This document shows positions 7,115 through 15,521 of a stretch of 48,838 nucleotides of DNA, in pieces; within the stretch, counting starts at the first letter, position 1, and every line of letters starts with the position of its first letter. A model generated the notes under the pieces. That model was not told the DNA's origin, did not search any database, and saw nothing but the letters and a program-made list of their open reading frames with translations. The translations under genes were made by a program, and so were the position numbers. The stretch is from CAMPJM01 sp964440915 (GTDB lineage: Bacteria > Bacteroidota > Bacteroidia > Cytophagales > Cyclobacteriaceae), in NCBI GenBank assembly GCA_964440915.1, contig CAYTTV010000028.1, positions 1 to 48,838 on the forward strand, in the 5' to 3' direction.

Positions 7115-9222
7115 AACAGCTTGGCCTCTTTGATGTCGGACAGTTTTACTTTGAAGAACTCGTAGTGCGTGTTGAACAAGGGTTCATCCCCAGCTTCTTT
7201 TTTCTTATAAGAGCCATTTTCCTGCATCCTATAAGCGTTCACATTATCTCTTAGGTTGTAGACCAGTATATTGATCACTTGTTGTTTTAGGGTTTCGTCT
7301 ACAATTAAGAAGAGGGACTCTAACCGCCTATCAAAGCTCCTGACCATGATATCTGCACTTCCGCCATATACTTTGGGGTCGTTATTGTTATGGAAATAAA
7401 ATATTCGGGAGTGTTCCAAAAACTCTCCCACAAGAGAGCAAACGGTAATATTTTCGCTGAGGTCCTTTCTTCCTGGTCTCAGGCAGCATATACCCCTGAC
7501 GATTAACTTGATGGGCACGCCAGCCTGTGATGCCTGGTACATTTCATCGATCACTTCCCGATCTTCTAAAGAGTTGATCTTGATGACAATGCCTGACGGA
7601 AGTCCATTTTTGGCATTTTCGGCCTCATTCCTGATCATATCGATAAGTTGCTGCCTCATATCGCGAGGGGCAGTAATGAGGTATTTGTAAATCTGAGGAT
7701 ATGAGTGTCCCGTGATTACATTGAAAAACTCACTTACATCGTGGGCGTAAGTTTCATTTGTGCTCATCAGTCCCACGTCGGTGTATATCTTGGCGGTGTC
7801 TTCGTTGTAGTTGCCACTGGACATATGCACATAGCTCGTTACTTTTGTGCCTTCTTTCCGCACGATCAGCAGAAGTTTGGTGTGGGTCTTCACACTGTTG
7901 ATGCCGTAAATGACAAAACAGCCTGCCTGCTGCAACCGCTTGGCTTCTCGGATATTATTTTCTTCATCAAACCGCGCCTTTACCTCAAAGAGCACCGATA
8001 CGTGTTTGCCATCTTCGGCAGCCTTTACCAACGCATTGGTAATCCTGCTATCATCGGCCAAACGGTATATGGTCATTTTGATGGCCAAGACCCCTTTGTC
8101 TTCTGCGGCTCTTTCTATCAGCTCCAGGACAGGCTCCATCGTGTTGTACGGCTGATGCAGCAGTATATCTTTTGTTTTAAGCACCTCGAATATATCTTCT
8201 CTTTCGCCCTGAGGATAGGTGATAGGAGGTACTGGGTCATGCATTTTGGGGAGCCGGTCTTTGAACTCTCTATGTTGGATAATCTGCCAAAGACCCGTAT
8301 AATCCATCAAGCTATCATCATCTACCTTAAAGATATTGTCTTCTTCTAACTCCCAACGGTCCTTTAGCCGTTTCATCATCCACCGGTTGTAGTGCTGCTC
8401 TACCTCTATACGCACTACCCTACCGGTCTTTCTTGTTTTTAGCTTCCGCTTTATTTCTTCCAAAAAATTGGCCTCGATATCGTCACTCTCTTCTAGGGTA
8501 AAATCGCCATTTCGAGTAATCCGGAAAAGGTTGACAGCCACTATGTCGATATTCCTGAAAAGCTTTTGGATATGCGTCCTTATTACCTCCTCTATCGGCA
8601 CAAATATGATTTTGTCTTCGCGTTCGATTTCATAAAAACGGGGAAGGTTTTGTGGAATCTGGATGAAGGACATTTTTTTTGAATATTTCTTCTCCTCGGG
8701 GCTTTTGGTCACTACACCAAAGATGAGCAGCTTATTCATCAGAATAGGGAAAGTATGGTAGCTGTCGTATACCATCGGGGTAAGCATGGGGTATATGGTC
8801 TTTTTAAAGTAGTCCTTGACTTTCTTTTGCTCTTGGCTGGTCAAGTTTTCCACTTTATTGATTTCCACTCCTTCCGCTTCGAACAAAGGTTTGATGCCCT
8901 TTTTGAAGTGATCGTTCTGATCTTGAAAAAAGTGCTGGACATCGGCCAACAGTTTTTTCCTAAACGGCAATTCGCGCAGACCAGAATAGTCTATTCTTTC
9001 CTTGCCATAGTCGATATAGTTGTATAAACTACCTATCCTAATGACAAAAAACTCATCGAGATTGGAAGCCGTGATGGCCAGAAACTTGAGTTTTTCAAAA
9101 ACATTGCGATCTGGATCTTTGGCCTGATCCAAAACCCGGTCATTGAACCTAAGCCAACTCAAATCCCTGCTTATATATTTGCTTTGTTCTATCAAAGCAG
9201 CAATTTTGTCCTTTGCTAACAT
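7111..9222 (-). CDS. ppk1: Polyphosphate kinase 1
   Basis: PPK1 reversibly transfers the gamma phosphate of ATP to polyphosphate, usually at the membrane. The 703-residue length is typical. The N domain begins near SKYISRDLSWLRFNDRVLDQA. Phospholipase D-like catalytic domains follow, with H447 in KTHTKLLLIVRK (the expected autophosphorylated histidine) and H604 in EFLEHSRIFYFHN. VLFEVKARFDEENNI and YTDVGLMS are further PPK1 signatures. It is convergent with ppx, so the polyphosphate-making and polyphosphate-degrading genes sit tail to tail. The start MLAKDK is the first Met before the conserved N domain. Confidence 0.96.
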   Translation of the reverse strand: MLAKDKIAALIEQSKYISRDLSWLRFNDRVLDQAKDPDRNVFEKLKFLAITASNLDEFFVIRIGSLYNYIDYGKERIDYSGLRELPFRKKLLADVQHFFQDQNDHFKKGIKPLFEAEGVEINKVENLTSQEQKKVKDYFKKTIYPMLTPMVYDSYHTFPILMNKLLIFGVVTKSPEEKKYSKKMSFIQIPQNLPRFYEIEREDKIIFVPIEEVIRTHIQKLFRNIDIVAVNLFRITRNGDFTLEESDDIEANFLEEIKRKLKTRKTGRVVRIEVEQHYNRWMMKRLKDRWELEEDNIFKVDDDSLMDYTGLWQIIQHREFKDRLPKMHDPVPPITYPQGEREDIFEVLKTKDILLHQPYNTMEPVLELIERAAEDKGVLAIKMTIYRLADDSRITNALVKAAEDGKHVSVLFEVKARFDEENNIREAKRLQQAGCFVIYGINSVKTHTKLLLIVRKEGTKVTSYVHMSSGNYNEDTAKIYTDVGLMSTNETYAHDVSEFFNVITGHSYPQIYKYLITAPRDMRQQLIDMIRNEAENAKNGLPSGIVIKINSLEDREVIDEMYQASQAGVPIKLIVRGICCLRPGRKDLSENITVCSLVGEFLEHSRIFYFHNNNDPKVYGGSADIMVRSFDRRLESLFLIVDETLKQQVINILVYNLRDNVNAYRMQENGSYKKKEAGDEPLFNTHYEFFKVKLSDIKEAKLF

Positions 9223-9434
9223 GATCTCAAAAATTATTTCTTTGCCTAAAAAATCTATATCGTTCGGTATTCAAACCCTTCTAAATCTCAGCTACTCTCC
9301 ACTTTTGGCAATCAGCTTTGCCCGTTAATTTTATCAATTTTTCCTACTTGAATCTCCCTGATTAGTGTTGACCGTTTTCTGTTAATTATTCATTGTCTAA
9401 TGTCTTATTATTATGATAAGAATACAAACGAAAG

Positions 9435-9468
9435 CAAAAAAAACAGGATACCGAAACGGCACCCTGTT
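9435..9468 (-). terminator. Rho-independent terminator of gyrB
   Basis: On the minus strand AACAGGGTGCCG (9468-9457), loop TTT and CGGTATCCTGTT (9453-9442) form a 12-base stem with G-U pairs, followed by a run of eight T. It lies 24 bases beyond the gyrB stop codon, making it one of the clearest intrinsic terminators in the window. Confidence 0.85.
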
Positions 9469-9491
9469 CACTGTAAAACATTATGCGGTTT

Positions 9492-11453
9492 TTATGCGTC
9501 TATTTTAGCATATTTAGCATTTCTCTCGATAAACTCCCTTCGTGGTGCCACTTCGTCACCCATTAGCATCGAAAACAGATGGTCTGCTTCAGCGGCCGAC
9601 TCAATAGTTACGCGCTTTAGGCTTCTAGTTTCGGGATCCATTGTAGTAGACCAGAGCTGCTCAGGGTTCATTTCTCCAAGACCTTTGTAACGTTGCACGT
9701 TCACAGAATCTTCCTTCCCTTCTGGCGCCAATGCTTTGATCGCCTCTATCCTATCTTCCTCGCTCCAACAATAACGTTCCTCCTTCCCTCTTTTTACCAA
9801 GTAAAGCGGTGGCAAAGCAATGTACACATATCCATTTTCTATAAGCTCTCTCATGTATCGGAAGAAGAAAGTGAGGATAAGTGTTCTAATATGGCTACCA
9901 TCAATGTCTGCATCGGTCATAATAACAACCTTATGGTAACGAAGTTTGGAAAGGTTGAGTGCTTTTTCATCTTCTTCCGTCCCAAAGCTCACTCCCAGAG
10001 CAGTGATCATGTTCTTTATTTCTTCATTTTCATATATCCTATGCTCTTGGGCTTTCTCCACATTCAATATCTTTCCCCTAAGCGGAAGTATGGCCTGAAA
10101 TGCTCTATTCCTTCCTTGTTTTGCAGAACCTCCAGCTGAATCACCCTCCACTAGATACAGCTCGCATACCGATGGGTCGTTATCTGAACAGTCGGCAAGC
10201 TTTCCGGGCAGGCCTGTTCCAGTCAATACATTCTTGCGTTGCACCATTTCCCGCGCCTTACGGGCTGCATGCCTAGCCTGTGCTGCCAACACTACTTTTG
10301 CAACTATTTGCCTTGCTTCTTTTGGATGCTCTTCTAGATAGTATTGCAGCACTTCGCTCACCGCACCATCTACAGCCCCCATTACATCGGAGTTTCCTAG
10401 CTTGGTCTTGGTTTGCCCTTCAAACTGAGGCTCCATCACCTTTACGGAAATGATAGCCGTCAAGCCTTCCCTGAAGTCATCCCCACTAATTTCAAGCTTC
10501 ACTTTATCCAGTAAGCCAGATTTTTCGGCATATGTTTTTAGCGTACGTGTAAGCGCTCTTCTAAAACCAGAAACGTGAGTTCCTCCTTCTAAAGTGTTGA
10601 TATTGTTTACATAAGAAACAACATTTTCTGAATAGGAAGTATTATAATTTAAGGCTACCTGTACTGGCACGCCAGATTTTTCTCCTTCTATATAGATAGG
10701 TTCTGGTATGAGCTTTTCCCTATTATTATCCAAATAGAGAACAAACTCCCTCAATCCGCCCTCGGAATAAAATAGCTTGTTGAGAAACTCCCCGTTGTCT
10801 TCTTTTTCTCTATAATCTGTTAAGTATATTTTTATGCCGGCATTCAGGAAGGATAGCTCCCTTAGCCGAGCGGCTACAGTTTCGTAATTGAAATCGATGG
10901 AGTTGAAAATTCCTGTGTCTGGCTTAAACCTTACTATAGTACCGGTAATATTGGTATCGCCAACAGGCCTCACATCATATTGAGGCGTACCTTTTTTATA
11001 CTCCTGCTCGTGTATTTTACCATTCCTACTATGGACTGTCACCTTCAAGTCTTCACTAAGCGCGTTCACACAAGACACCCCTACACCGTGCAATCCGCCC
11101 GAAACCTTATAAGTATCTTTATCGAACTTACCTCCAGCATGGAGCACGGTCATGACCACCTCGAGTGCTGAACGCTTTTCCTTGGGGTGTATATCTACCG
11201 GTATGCCCCTACCATTATCTGTAACACTGATTGAATTATCCTCGTGTATTTCTACTTTTATCTCATCGCAATAACCTGCCATTGCTTCATCGATCGCATT
11301 ATCGACTACTTCCCAAATCAAATGATGAAGGCCTTTTACCCCAACATCCCCAATATACATTGCGGGTCGTTTCCTTACTGCTTCCAAACCTTCCAATACC
11401 TGAATATTCCCTGCGGAATAATCACCTACATTACTCTCTTTTCGATCTGCCAT
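9492..11453 (-). CDS. gyrB: DNA gyrase subunit B
   Basis: GyrB is the ATPase subunit of the A2B2 gyrase that introduces negative supercoils. The 653-residue protein has the GHKL ATPase domain (about 1-220: EVVDNAIDEAMAG, DNGRGIPV, the ATP-lid SGGLHGVGVSCVNALS), the transducer domain (about 220-400), and the TOPRIM domain with ELYLVEGDSAGGSAKQGR and IMTDADIDGSHIRTL. It ends with QRYKGLGEMNPEQLW and the usual tail. It lacks the enteric 170-residue insert. The start MADRKE fits homologues. It stands alone as a transcription unit, with its own terminator and an unusual inverted repeat upstream. Confidence 0.97.
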   Translation of the reverse strand: MADRKESNVGDYSAGNIQVLEGLEAVRKRPAMYIGDVGVKGLHHLIWEVVDNAIDEAMAGYCDEIKVEIHEDNSISVTDNGRGIPVDIHPKEKRSALEVVMTVLHAGGKFDKDTYKVSGGLHGVGVSCVNALSEDLKVTVHSRNGKIHEQEYKKGTPQYDVRPVGDTNITGTIVRFKPDTGIFNSIDFNYETVAARLRELSFLNAGIKIYLTDYREKEDNGEFLNKLFYSEGGLREFVLYLDNNREKLIPEPIYIEGEKSGVPVQVALNYNTSYSENVVSYVNNINTLEGGTHVSGFRRALTRTLKTYAEKSGLLDKVKLEISGDDFREGLTAIISVKVMEPQFEGQTKTKLGNSDVMGAVDGAVSEVLQYYLEEHPKEARQIVAKVVLAAQARHAARKAREMVQRKNVLTGTGLPGKLADCSDNDPSVCELYLVEGDSAGGSAKQGRNRAFQAILPLRGKILNVEKAQEHRIYENEEIKNMITALGVSFGTEEDEKALNLSKLRYHKVVIMTDADIDGSHIRTLILTFFFRYMRELIENGYVYIALPPLYLVKRGKEERYCWSEEDRIEAIKALAPEGKEDSVNVQRYKGLGEMNPEQLWSTTMDPETRSLKRVTIESAAEADHLFSMLMGDEVAPRREFIERNAKYAKIDA

Positions 11454-11562
11454 ATTGTTTTAAATAAACTGATGTTTCCCAGACAAGGGAATTTAATGAT
11501 GATTTGATTTCTGAGCTTTTAAGTGGCTAAAATATACATTGACCGTTACAAGTCGACAATTA

Positions 11563-11570
11563 CAAAAATA
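11563..11570 (-). promoter_or_regulatory. Candidate -7 element of gyrB
   Basis: TATTTTTG on the minus strand matches TAnnTTTG, 110 bases before the gyrB start. No TTG is seen at the usual -33 distance. That area is occupied by one arm of the inverted repeat at 11587-11622, so repressor control is possible but unproven. Confidence 0.35.
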
Positions 11571-11586
11571 CAACATTTAAATGGTT

Positions 11587-11622
11587 TTTTATGCATTTTT
11601 ACCTAGTTTAAAATGCATAAAA
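11587..11622. repeat. 13-base inverted repeat upstream of gyrB
   Basis: TTTTATGCATTTT (11587-11599) and AAAATGCATAAAA (11610-11622) are perfect reverse complements separated by 10 bases. Each arm holds the palindrome ATGCAT. The repeat lies just upstream of the candidate gyrB -7 element, overlapping where -33 would be. It could be an operator, or a hairpin ending transcription. Confidence 0.6.
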
Positions 11623-11825
11623 TCGCTCAATTTTCAGGTCTTTTTACAGGAATGGGAAAGTGGCTACTCGAATATTCATTATTAGCACTTTTTTAATATG
11701 CTGAAGGGAAAGTTCATGGGATTATTGGAGGGAACAGGAACCTTGCCATACCGATCGCTTGAAGCGCATTCGCACTGAATCAACATGCTGAAAATGCCTG
11801 ATTCATAGAGAGATGGGGAACTTGC
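11623..11825. other. Intergenic, no supported gene
   Basis: This is the rest of the spacer between gyrB and the SemiSWEET gene. A 26-codon plus-strand ORF beginning MLKGKFMGLLEG (about 11699) ends here but has no recognisable homology or clear promoter, so I do not call it. Confidence 0.4.
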
Positions 11826-12092
11826 TTATCTTTTAAAACTCAATTTAAACACCAATAAGGTCAAAGCTAAAATCAGGGTGATCAGGTTGGCCAAAATAAT
11901 GGGAAGATCGTCTATCAGCAGCCCATAAATAAGCCACAGAAGAACGCCCATGCAAAATATGGAAAACATGCCCAAGGAAAGATCCTTTGCCGACCGCGAC
12001 TTCCACGTCTTAATCACTTGCGGTAAGAAAGCTACTGTCGTCAATATTCCCGCAAGCATCCCCAAAAGCTGGATATAATTTACCTCGTTCAT
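11826..12092 (-). CDS. SemiSWEET-type sugar transporter (PQ-loop)
   Basis: This small membrane protein of the MtN3/saliva (SWEET) family dimerises to allow facilitated diffusion of sugars. From the Met at 12092 (MNEVNYIQLLGMLAG) it has 88 residues, the usual SemiSWEET size. Three hydrophobic helices are visible. The PQ motif is FLPQVIKTWKSRSAKDLSLG with Pro-Gln at residues 24-25, followed by GVLLWLIYGLLIDDLPII and a last helix. A longer start at 12155 would add a non-conserved tail overlapping the gene upstream, so the shorter start is preferred. It follows the CoA-binding gene closely. The substrate is unknown. Confidence 0.85.
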   Translation of the reverse strand: MNEVNYIQLLGMLAGILTTVAFLPQVIKTWKSRSAKDLSLGMFSIFCMGVLLWLIYGLLIDDLPIILANLITLILALTLLVFKLSFKR

Positions 12093-12118
12093 GCCAATCT
12101 CTAAAATATTTTTTACTG

Positions 12119-12484
12119 TTAAAATTGTTTCGACCTCAACATCACCAAGGTACACCCTTCTACTACTTCGATACCGGCATCGACAGCTCTTTTCTCAAAT
12201 TCGTCATTTTCTGTGCCAGGGTTGAATATGATCCGTTTTGGGTTGAGGCCGAGGATAAACTCATACCAAGCCTCTTGATTTTGCGGCCCGACATACAGTG
12301 TTACTGTGTCAACATCTTCTATCGCTGGCTCTTCCTTCAATTGAAGTATGTCTTCGCCAGCCACCTCGCCTTTTCTAATTCCTACTGGCACTACTTCATG
12401 CCCATACTCTTTGAGCATGTTAGCGGCCATGTATGCATATCGCCCTGGATTTGTGGATGCTCCTACTACTACCGTCTTTTTCAT
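12119..12484 (-). CDS. CoA-binding domain protein (YccU-like)
   Basis: This 121-residue single-domain Rossmann protein is of the CoA_binding_2 type. The nucleotide loop is VVVGASTNPGRYAYMAANML (residues 5-24). The strand TVTLYVGPQNQEAWYEFI and the C-terminal FNPGTENDEFEKRA and VVEGCTLVML are characteristic. Related proteins bind CoA in crystals, but their cellular role is not established. It lies between the FAD oxidoreductase (58 bases upstream) and the SemiSWEET gene, all on one strand and probably one transcript. The sequence does not show what links these three. Confidence 0.85.
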   Translation of the reverse strand: MKKTVVVGASTNPGRYAYMAANMLKEYGHEVVPVGIRKGEVAGEDILQLKEEPAIEDVDTVTLYVGPQNQEAWYEFILGLNPKRIIFNPGTENDEFEKRAVDAGIEVVEGCTLVMLRSKQF

Positions 12485-12542
12485 TTCAAATCGATTATTT
12501 TACTTTACCATTACGCACTCTGTTACTATAACGTTCTTAAAA

Positions 12543-14120
12543 CTAAAAAGTCACAGCGGCATATTTTTCGGCCAATTTTTCGGCACACCTTTCTCCATCC
12601 ATCGCTGCAGAAACAATCCCTCCTGCATAACCCGCCCCTTCTGCACAAGGATAGAGTCTTTTTATTTCGACATGTTCAAATGTCTCTTTGTCTCTTGGGA
12701 TCTTTACTGGTGACGAAGTCCTGCTTTCTACCCCTACTACTATGGCCTCGTTGGTCATGAAGCCGTTCATTTTTCTACCAAAGACTTTGAAAGCCTCTTG
12801 AAGCCGTTTGGTTACTTGGGGTGGAAGCACCTTTGAAAGGTCCACACTGGTCAAACCAGGCTGGTAAGAAGACTCGGGAAGCGTCTCGGAAAGCTTTCCT
12901 TGCACGAAGTCTACCAAGCGTTGGGCTGGGGCAGCTTGGGTATCGCCTGCCAACTTGCAGGCATTCTGCTCTATCTCCTTTTGGAACATCATGCCTGCAA
13001 GGGGGCCATATTTCTCATATTGTTTGAAATCTGCTTCATCTACCGCTACCACTATGCCCGAGTTGGCGAACTTGGAGTCTCGTCTAGATGGGCTCATACC
13101 GTTCATCACCACCTCGCCTGGTGCTGTAGCAGAAGGGACTATAAACCCTCCCGGGCACATGCAAAAAGAAAAAACACCCTTTTCTATCCCCTTGTGCTCT
13201 ACTTGAGAAACAAGCACATAGGATGATGCTGGCAAATGGGGTCCCCGATCTTCTCTTTTATACTGAATTTTATCAATAAGCTGCTGGGCATGCTCAACCC
13301 TCACTCCTAAAGCAAAAGGCTTGGCTTCCATGTATATGCCTCTTTCTTGCAATAGCATAAATATGTCACGTGCAGAATGCCCGGTAGCCAAGATGACCCC
13401 TATCCCCGAGAACATGTCTCCATTAGCAGCAACTACCCCTTTCATTTCCCCGTTTTCAAGCACAAAATCAGTAACCTTGGTGTCAAACAATACACTTCCC
13501 CCCGCCTGCTCTATACTTTCCCTCAAGGCGGTAATAATTTTCGGTAATTTATTGGTGCCAATATGGGGATGTGCATTGACTAAAATATCTTCCGTGGCGC
13601 CGTGTGCTACGAGGATTTCTAAGATACGCTTTACATCCCCTCTTTTTTTTGATCGAGTATAAAGCTTTCCATCTGAATAAGTGCCGGCACCCCCTTCTCC
13701 AAAACAATAGTTGGAATCAGGATTGACGACATGCTGTTTGTTAATGGCTGCTAAATCCCTTCTTCTTGTCCTAACATCCTTTCCACGTTCTAGAATGACA
13801 GGTTTCAATCCTAGTTCAACGCACCTGAGGCCAGCAAAAAGTCCCGCAGAGCCTGCTCCTACAATAATGACTGTAGGGCTGTTACGCACATCAGGATAAT
13901 CTTTCTTGTAAGAAATCAGTGGTGGAGGGGTCTCATTAACATAGACATCAGCAGAAACATTTACTTTCACTGTTCTTGAGCGAGCGTCAATGGATCTTTT
14001 CACAGGTCGTATAACCACATCTTCTTTTTGCTCGCCAATTTGTTCCAAAACACAACTTTCGAAAACAGCTTCGTCAAAAGCTTCCTCAGGCAAAAGCGTC
14101 AAGTCTATATTTTTCTTCAT
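12543..14120 (-). CDS. NAD(FAD)-dependent dehydrogenase, COG2509-like
   Basis: This 525-residue flavoprotein is of the uncharacterised FAD-dependent dehydrogenase family. Residues 1-80 form a small N-terminal region with RPVKRSIDARSRTVKVNVSADVYV. The dinucleotide fold follows with VIIVGAGSAGLFAGLRCVEL. Further family blocks are CFGEGGAGTYSDGKLYTRSK, VILATGHSARDIFMLL, FALGVRVEHAQQLIDKIQY, CMCPGGFIVPSA and the C-terminal YPCAEGAGYAGGIVSAAMDG that completes the FAD site. All look intact. The substrate is unknown for the family. It is the first gene of a likely three-gene transcript with the CoA-binding and SemiSWEET genes. Confidence 0.85.
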   Translation of the reverse strand: MKKNIDLTLLPEEAFDEAVFESCVLEQIGEQKEDVVIRPVKRSIDARSRTVKVNVSADVYVNETPPPLISYKKDYPDVRNSPTVIIVGAGSAGLFAGLRCVELGLKPVILERGKDVRTRRRDLAAINKQHVVNPDSNYCFGEGGAGTYSDGKLYTRSKKRGDVKRILEILVAHGATEDILVNAHPHIGTNKLPKIITALRESIEQAGGSVLFDTKVTDFVLENGEMKGVVAANGDMFSGIGVILATGHSARDIFMLLQERGIYMEAKPFALGVRVEHAQQLIDKIQYKREDRGPHLPASSYVLVSQVEHKGIEKGVFSFCMCPGGFIVPSATAPGEVVMNGMSPSRRDSKFANSGIVVAVDEADFKQYEKYGPLAGMMFQKEIEQNACKLAGDTQAAPAQRLVDFVQGKLSETLPESSYQPGLTSVDLSKVLPPQVTKRLQEAFKVFGRKMNGFMTNEAIVVGVESRTSSPVKIPRDKETFEHVEIKRLYPCAEGAGYAGGIVSAAMDGERCAEKLAEKYAAVTF

Positions 14121-14161
14121 TTTTTTATGGTAAGGGATTTATCCTTAAACTTCTTGATCAA

Positions 14162-14184
14162 CAAAAAAGGAGCTGAAAAGCTCC
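14162..14184 (-). terminator. Rho-independent terminator of dnaN
   Basis: On the minus strand GGAGCT (14184-14179), loop TTTC, AGCTCC (14174-14169) is followed by six T. It lies 47 bases beyond the dnaN stop and separates dnaN from the FAD oxidoreductase transcript. Confidence 0.85.
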
Positions 14185-14230
14185 AATATTTTGGGAAATA
14201 ATATTTCCAATAAGTTCTCAATCAATAAGG

Positions 14231-15355
14231 CTATGCATAATTGTTAAGCATCACGGGCATTACCAGCATCAACACGTCTTCATTTTCCACCTTCTCAACA
14301 GGCACGATCAGTCCCGCACGGTTTGGGGTAGATAGTTGCAAGGATATGTTTTTAGCGCTGATATTATTCAACATCTCTATCAGAAATTTGGCATTAAACC
14401 CTATTTCAATGTCCTCGCCGTCGTGCTCACAAGACAAGCGCTCATTCGCTTCGTTAGAAAAATCAATATCTTCTGCTGATATCAGCAATTCGCTGCCTGT
14501 AATCTTAAGGCGAACTTGATGTGTGGTTTTATTGGCATAAATGGCTATCCTTCGTAGAGAGCCCAAAAACTCATTTTTGGATATAACCATGTGGTTGGTA
14601 TTGTCCGCAGGGATTACGTTTTCATAATCTGGGAATCGCTCATCAATCAGTCGGCATACCATTTGAATGTTTCCAAATTTAAAGAAGGCATTGGTGGCAT
14701 TAAATTCTATGTTCACATTGGTAGCCATAGTAGGCAAAGTTGCCTTGAGCAAATTCAACGCTTTTCTCGGTATGATGATAGAGCTTTCTGTATCGGAGGC
14801 TATATCAACTCGCCTGTATCTCACCAGTCTATGGCCATCGGTAGCCACGAAAGTGGTATTCGTATCGGTAAGGCTCAGGTATACCCCTGTCATGGCTGGC
14901 CTAAGTTCGTCATTGCTTGTAGCAAAAATGGTATTGTTGATGGCTTCTGCTAGCACATCTGAAGACAGGTTAATTGCGTCTCCTTCTGCAACAACTGCTA
15001 TTCGTGGAAAGTCAGTAGCATTTTCCCCTGCAAGTTTATACCTGCCATTGTCTGAGCTTATCTCAATACTATAGGTTTCCTCGTCTATAGAAAAGGTCAC
15101 AGGCTGTTCAGGCAGATTTTTCAATGTTTCCAATAAGATACGGGCAGGAACAGCGATGTTTCCACTGTCTTTAGCCTCAACATCCAGCTCTGAGATCATA
15201 GATGTTTGTAAATCAGAAGCTGTTACAGTCAACCTGCCATCATTTATCTCGAATAAAAAGTTCTCAAGGATAGGAACCACAGGATTGGTCGTAATCACAC
15301 CATTTATACTGGTCAGCTGTTTTAAGAGAGTTGAGGAGGAAACAATAAATTTCAT
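14231..15355 (-). CDS. dnaN: DNA polymerase III beta sliding clamp
   Basis: DnaN forms the ring-shaped dimer that tethers the replicative polymerase to DNA. The 374-residue protein has the three repeated clamp domains (about 1-120, 128-245, 250-374). Recognisable blocks are NPVVPILENFLFEI, the second-domain RPAMTGVYLSL and TDGHRLVRYR, GFNAKFLIEML and the C-terminal hydrophobic tail VLMLVMPVML that helps form the partner-binding pocket. The start MKFIVSSSTLLKQL matches homologues. dnaN is not next to dnaA here but follows the gld genes, an arrangement I recall from other Bacteroidetes. A candidate -7 element lies 48 bases upstream. Confidence 0.96.
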   Translation of the reverse strand: MKFIVSSSTLLKQLTSINGVITTNPVVPILENFLFEINDGRLTVTASDLQTSMISELDVEAKDSGNIAVPARILLETLKNLPEQPVTFSIDEETYSIEISSDNGRYKLAGENATDFPRIAVVAEGDAINLSSDVLAEAINNTIFATSNDELRPAMTGVYLSLTDTNTTFVATDGHRLVRYRRVDIASDTESSIIIPRKALNLLKATLPTMATNVNIEFNATNAFFKFGNIQMVCRLIDERFPDYENVIPADNTNHMVISKNEFLGSLRRIAIYANKTTHQVRLKITGSELLISAEDIDFSNEANERLSCEHDGEDIEIGFNAKFLIEMLNNISAKNISLQLSTPNRAGLIVPVEKVENEDVLMLVMPVMLNNYA

Positions 15356-15402
15356 AGATATATTTTATATTTTTTCAGCTTGGTAAAGTTAAAAATAAAA
15401 TT

Positions 15403-15410
15403 CAAAATTA
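15403..15410 (-). promoter_or_regulatory. Candidate -7 element of dnaN
   Basis: TAATTTTG on the minus strand matches TAnnTTTG and lies 48 bases before the dnaN start. No TTG is found at the preferred -33 distance, so this is tentative. Confidence 0.35.
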
Positions 15411-15521
15411 GGGTATCAAGACAAAACATTTAACCCTTAATAAAACCTATTGCGTTTTGTTGGAAAGCAATTAATCTTTAAAGGGGCATTTAATGCATCA
15501 GTAAAATCGAAATAACCTAAA

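Noticed and set aside
7705..8349. Plus-strand frame of 214 codons inside ppk
   Set aside because: Fully antisense to the catalytic core of ppk; its composition is that of a mirrored coding sequence.
9143..9328. Plus-strand frame of 61 codons opposite the start of ppk
   Set aside because: It overlaps ppk on the other strand and has no domain or promoter.
11699..11782. 26-codon ORF beginning MLKGKFMGLLEG
   Set aside because: No recognisable homology, promoter or operon context; chance ORFs of this size are common.
12125..12760. Long plus-strand frame of 211 codons
   Set aside because: It is a shadow of the CoA-binding and FAD oxidoreductase genes, which have clear family motifs on the minus strand.
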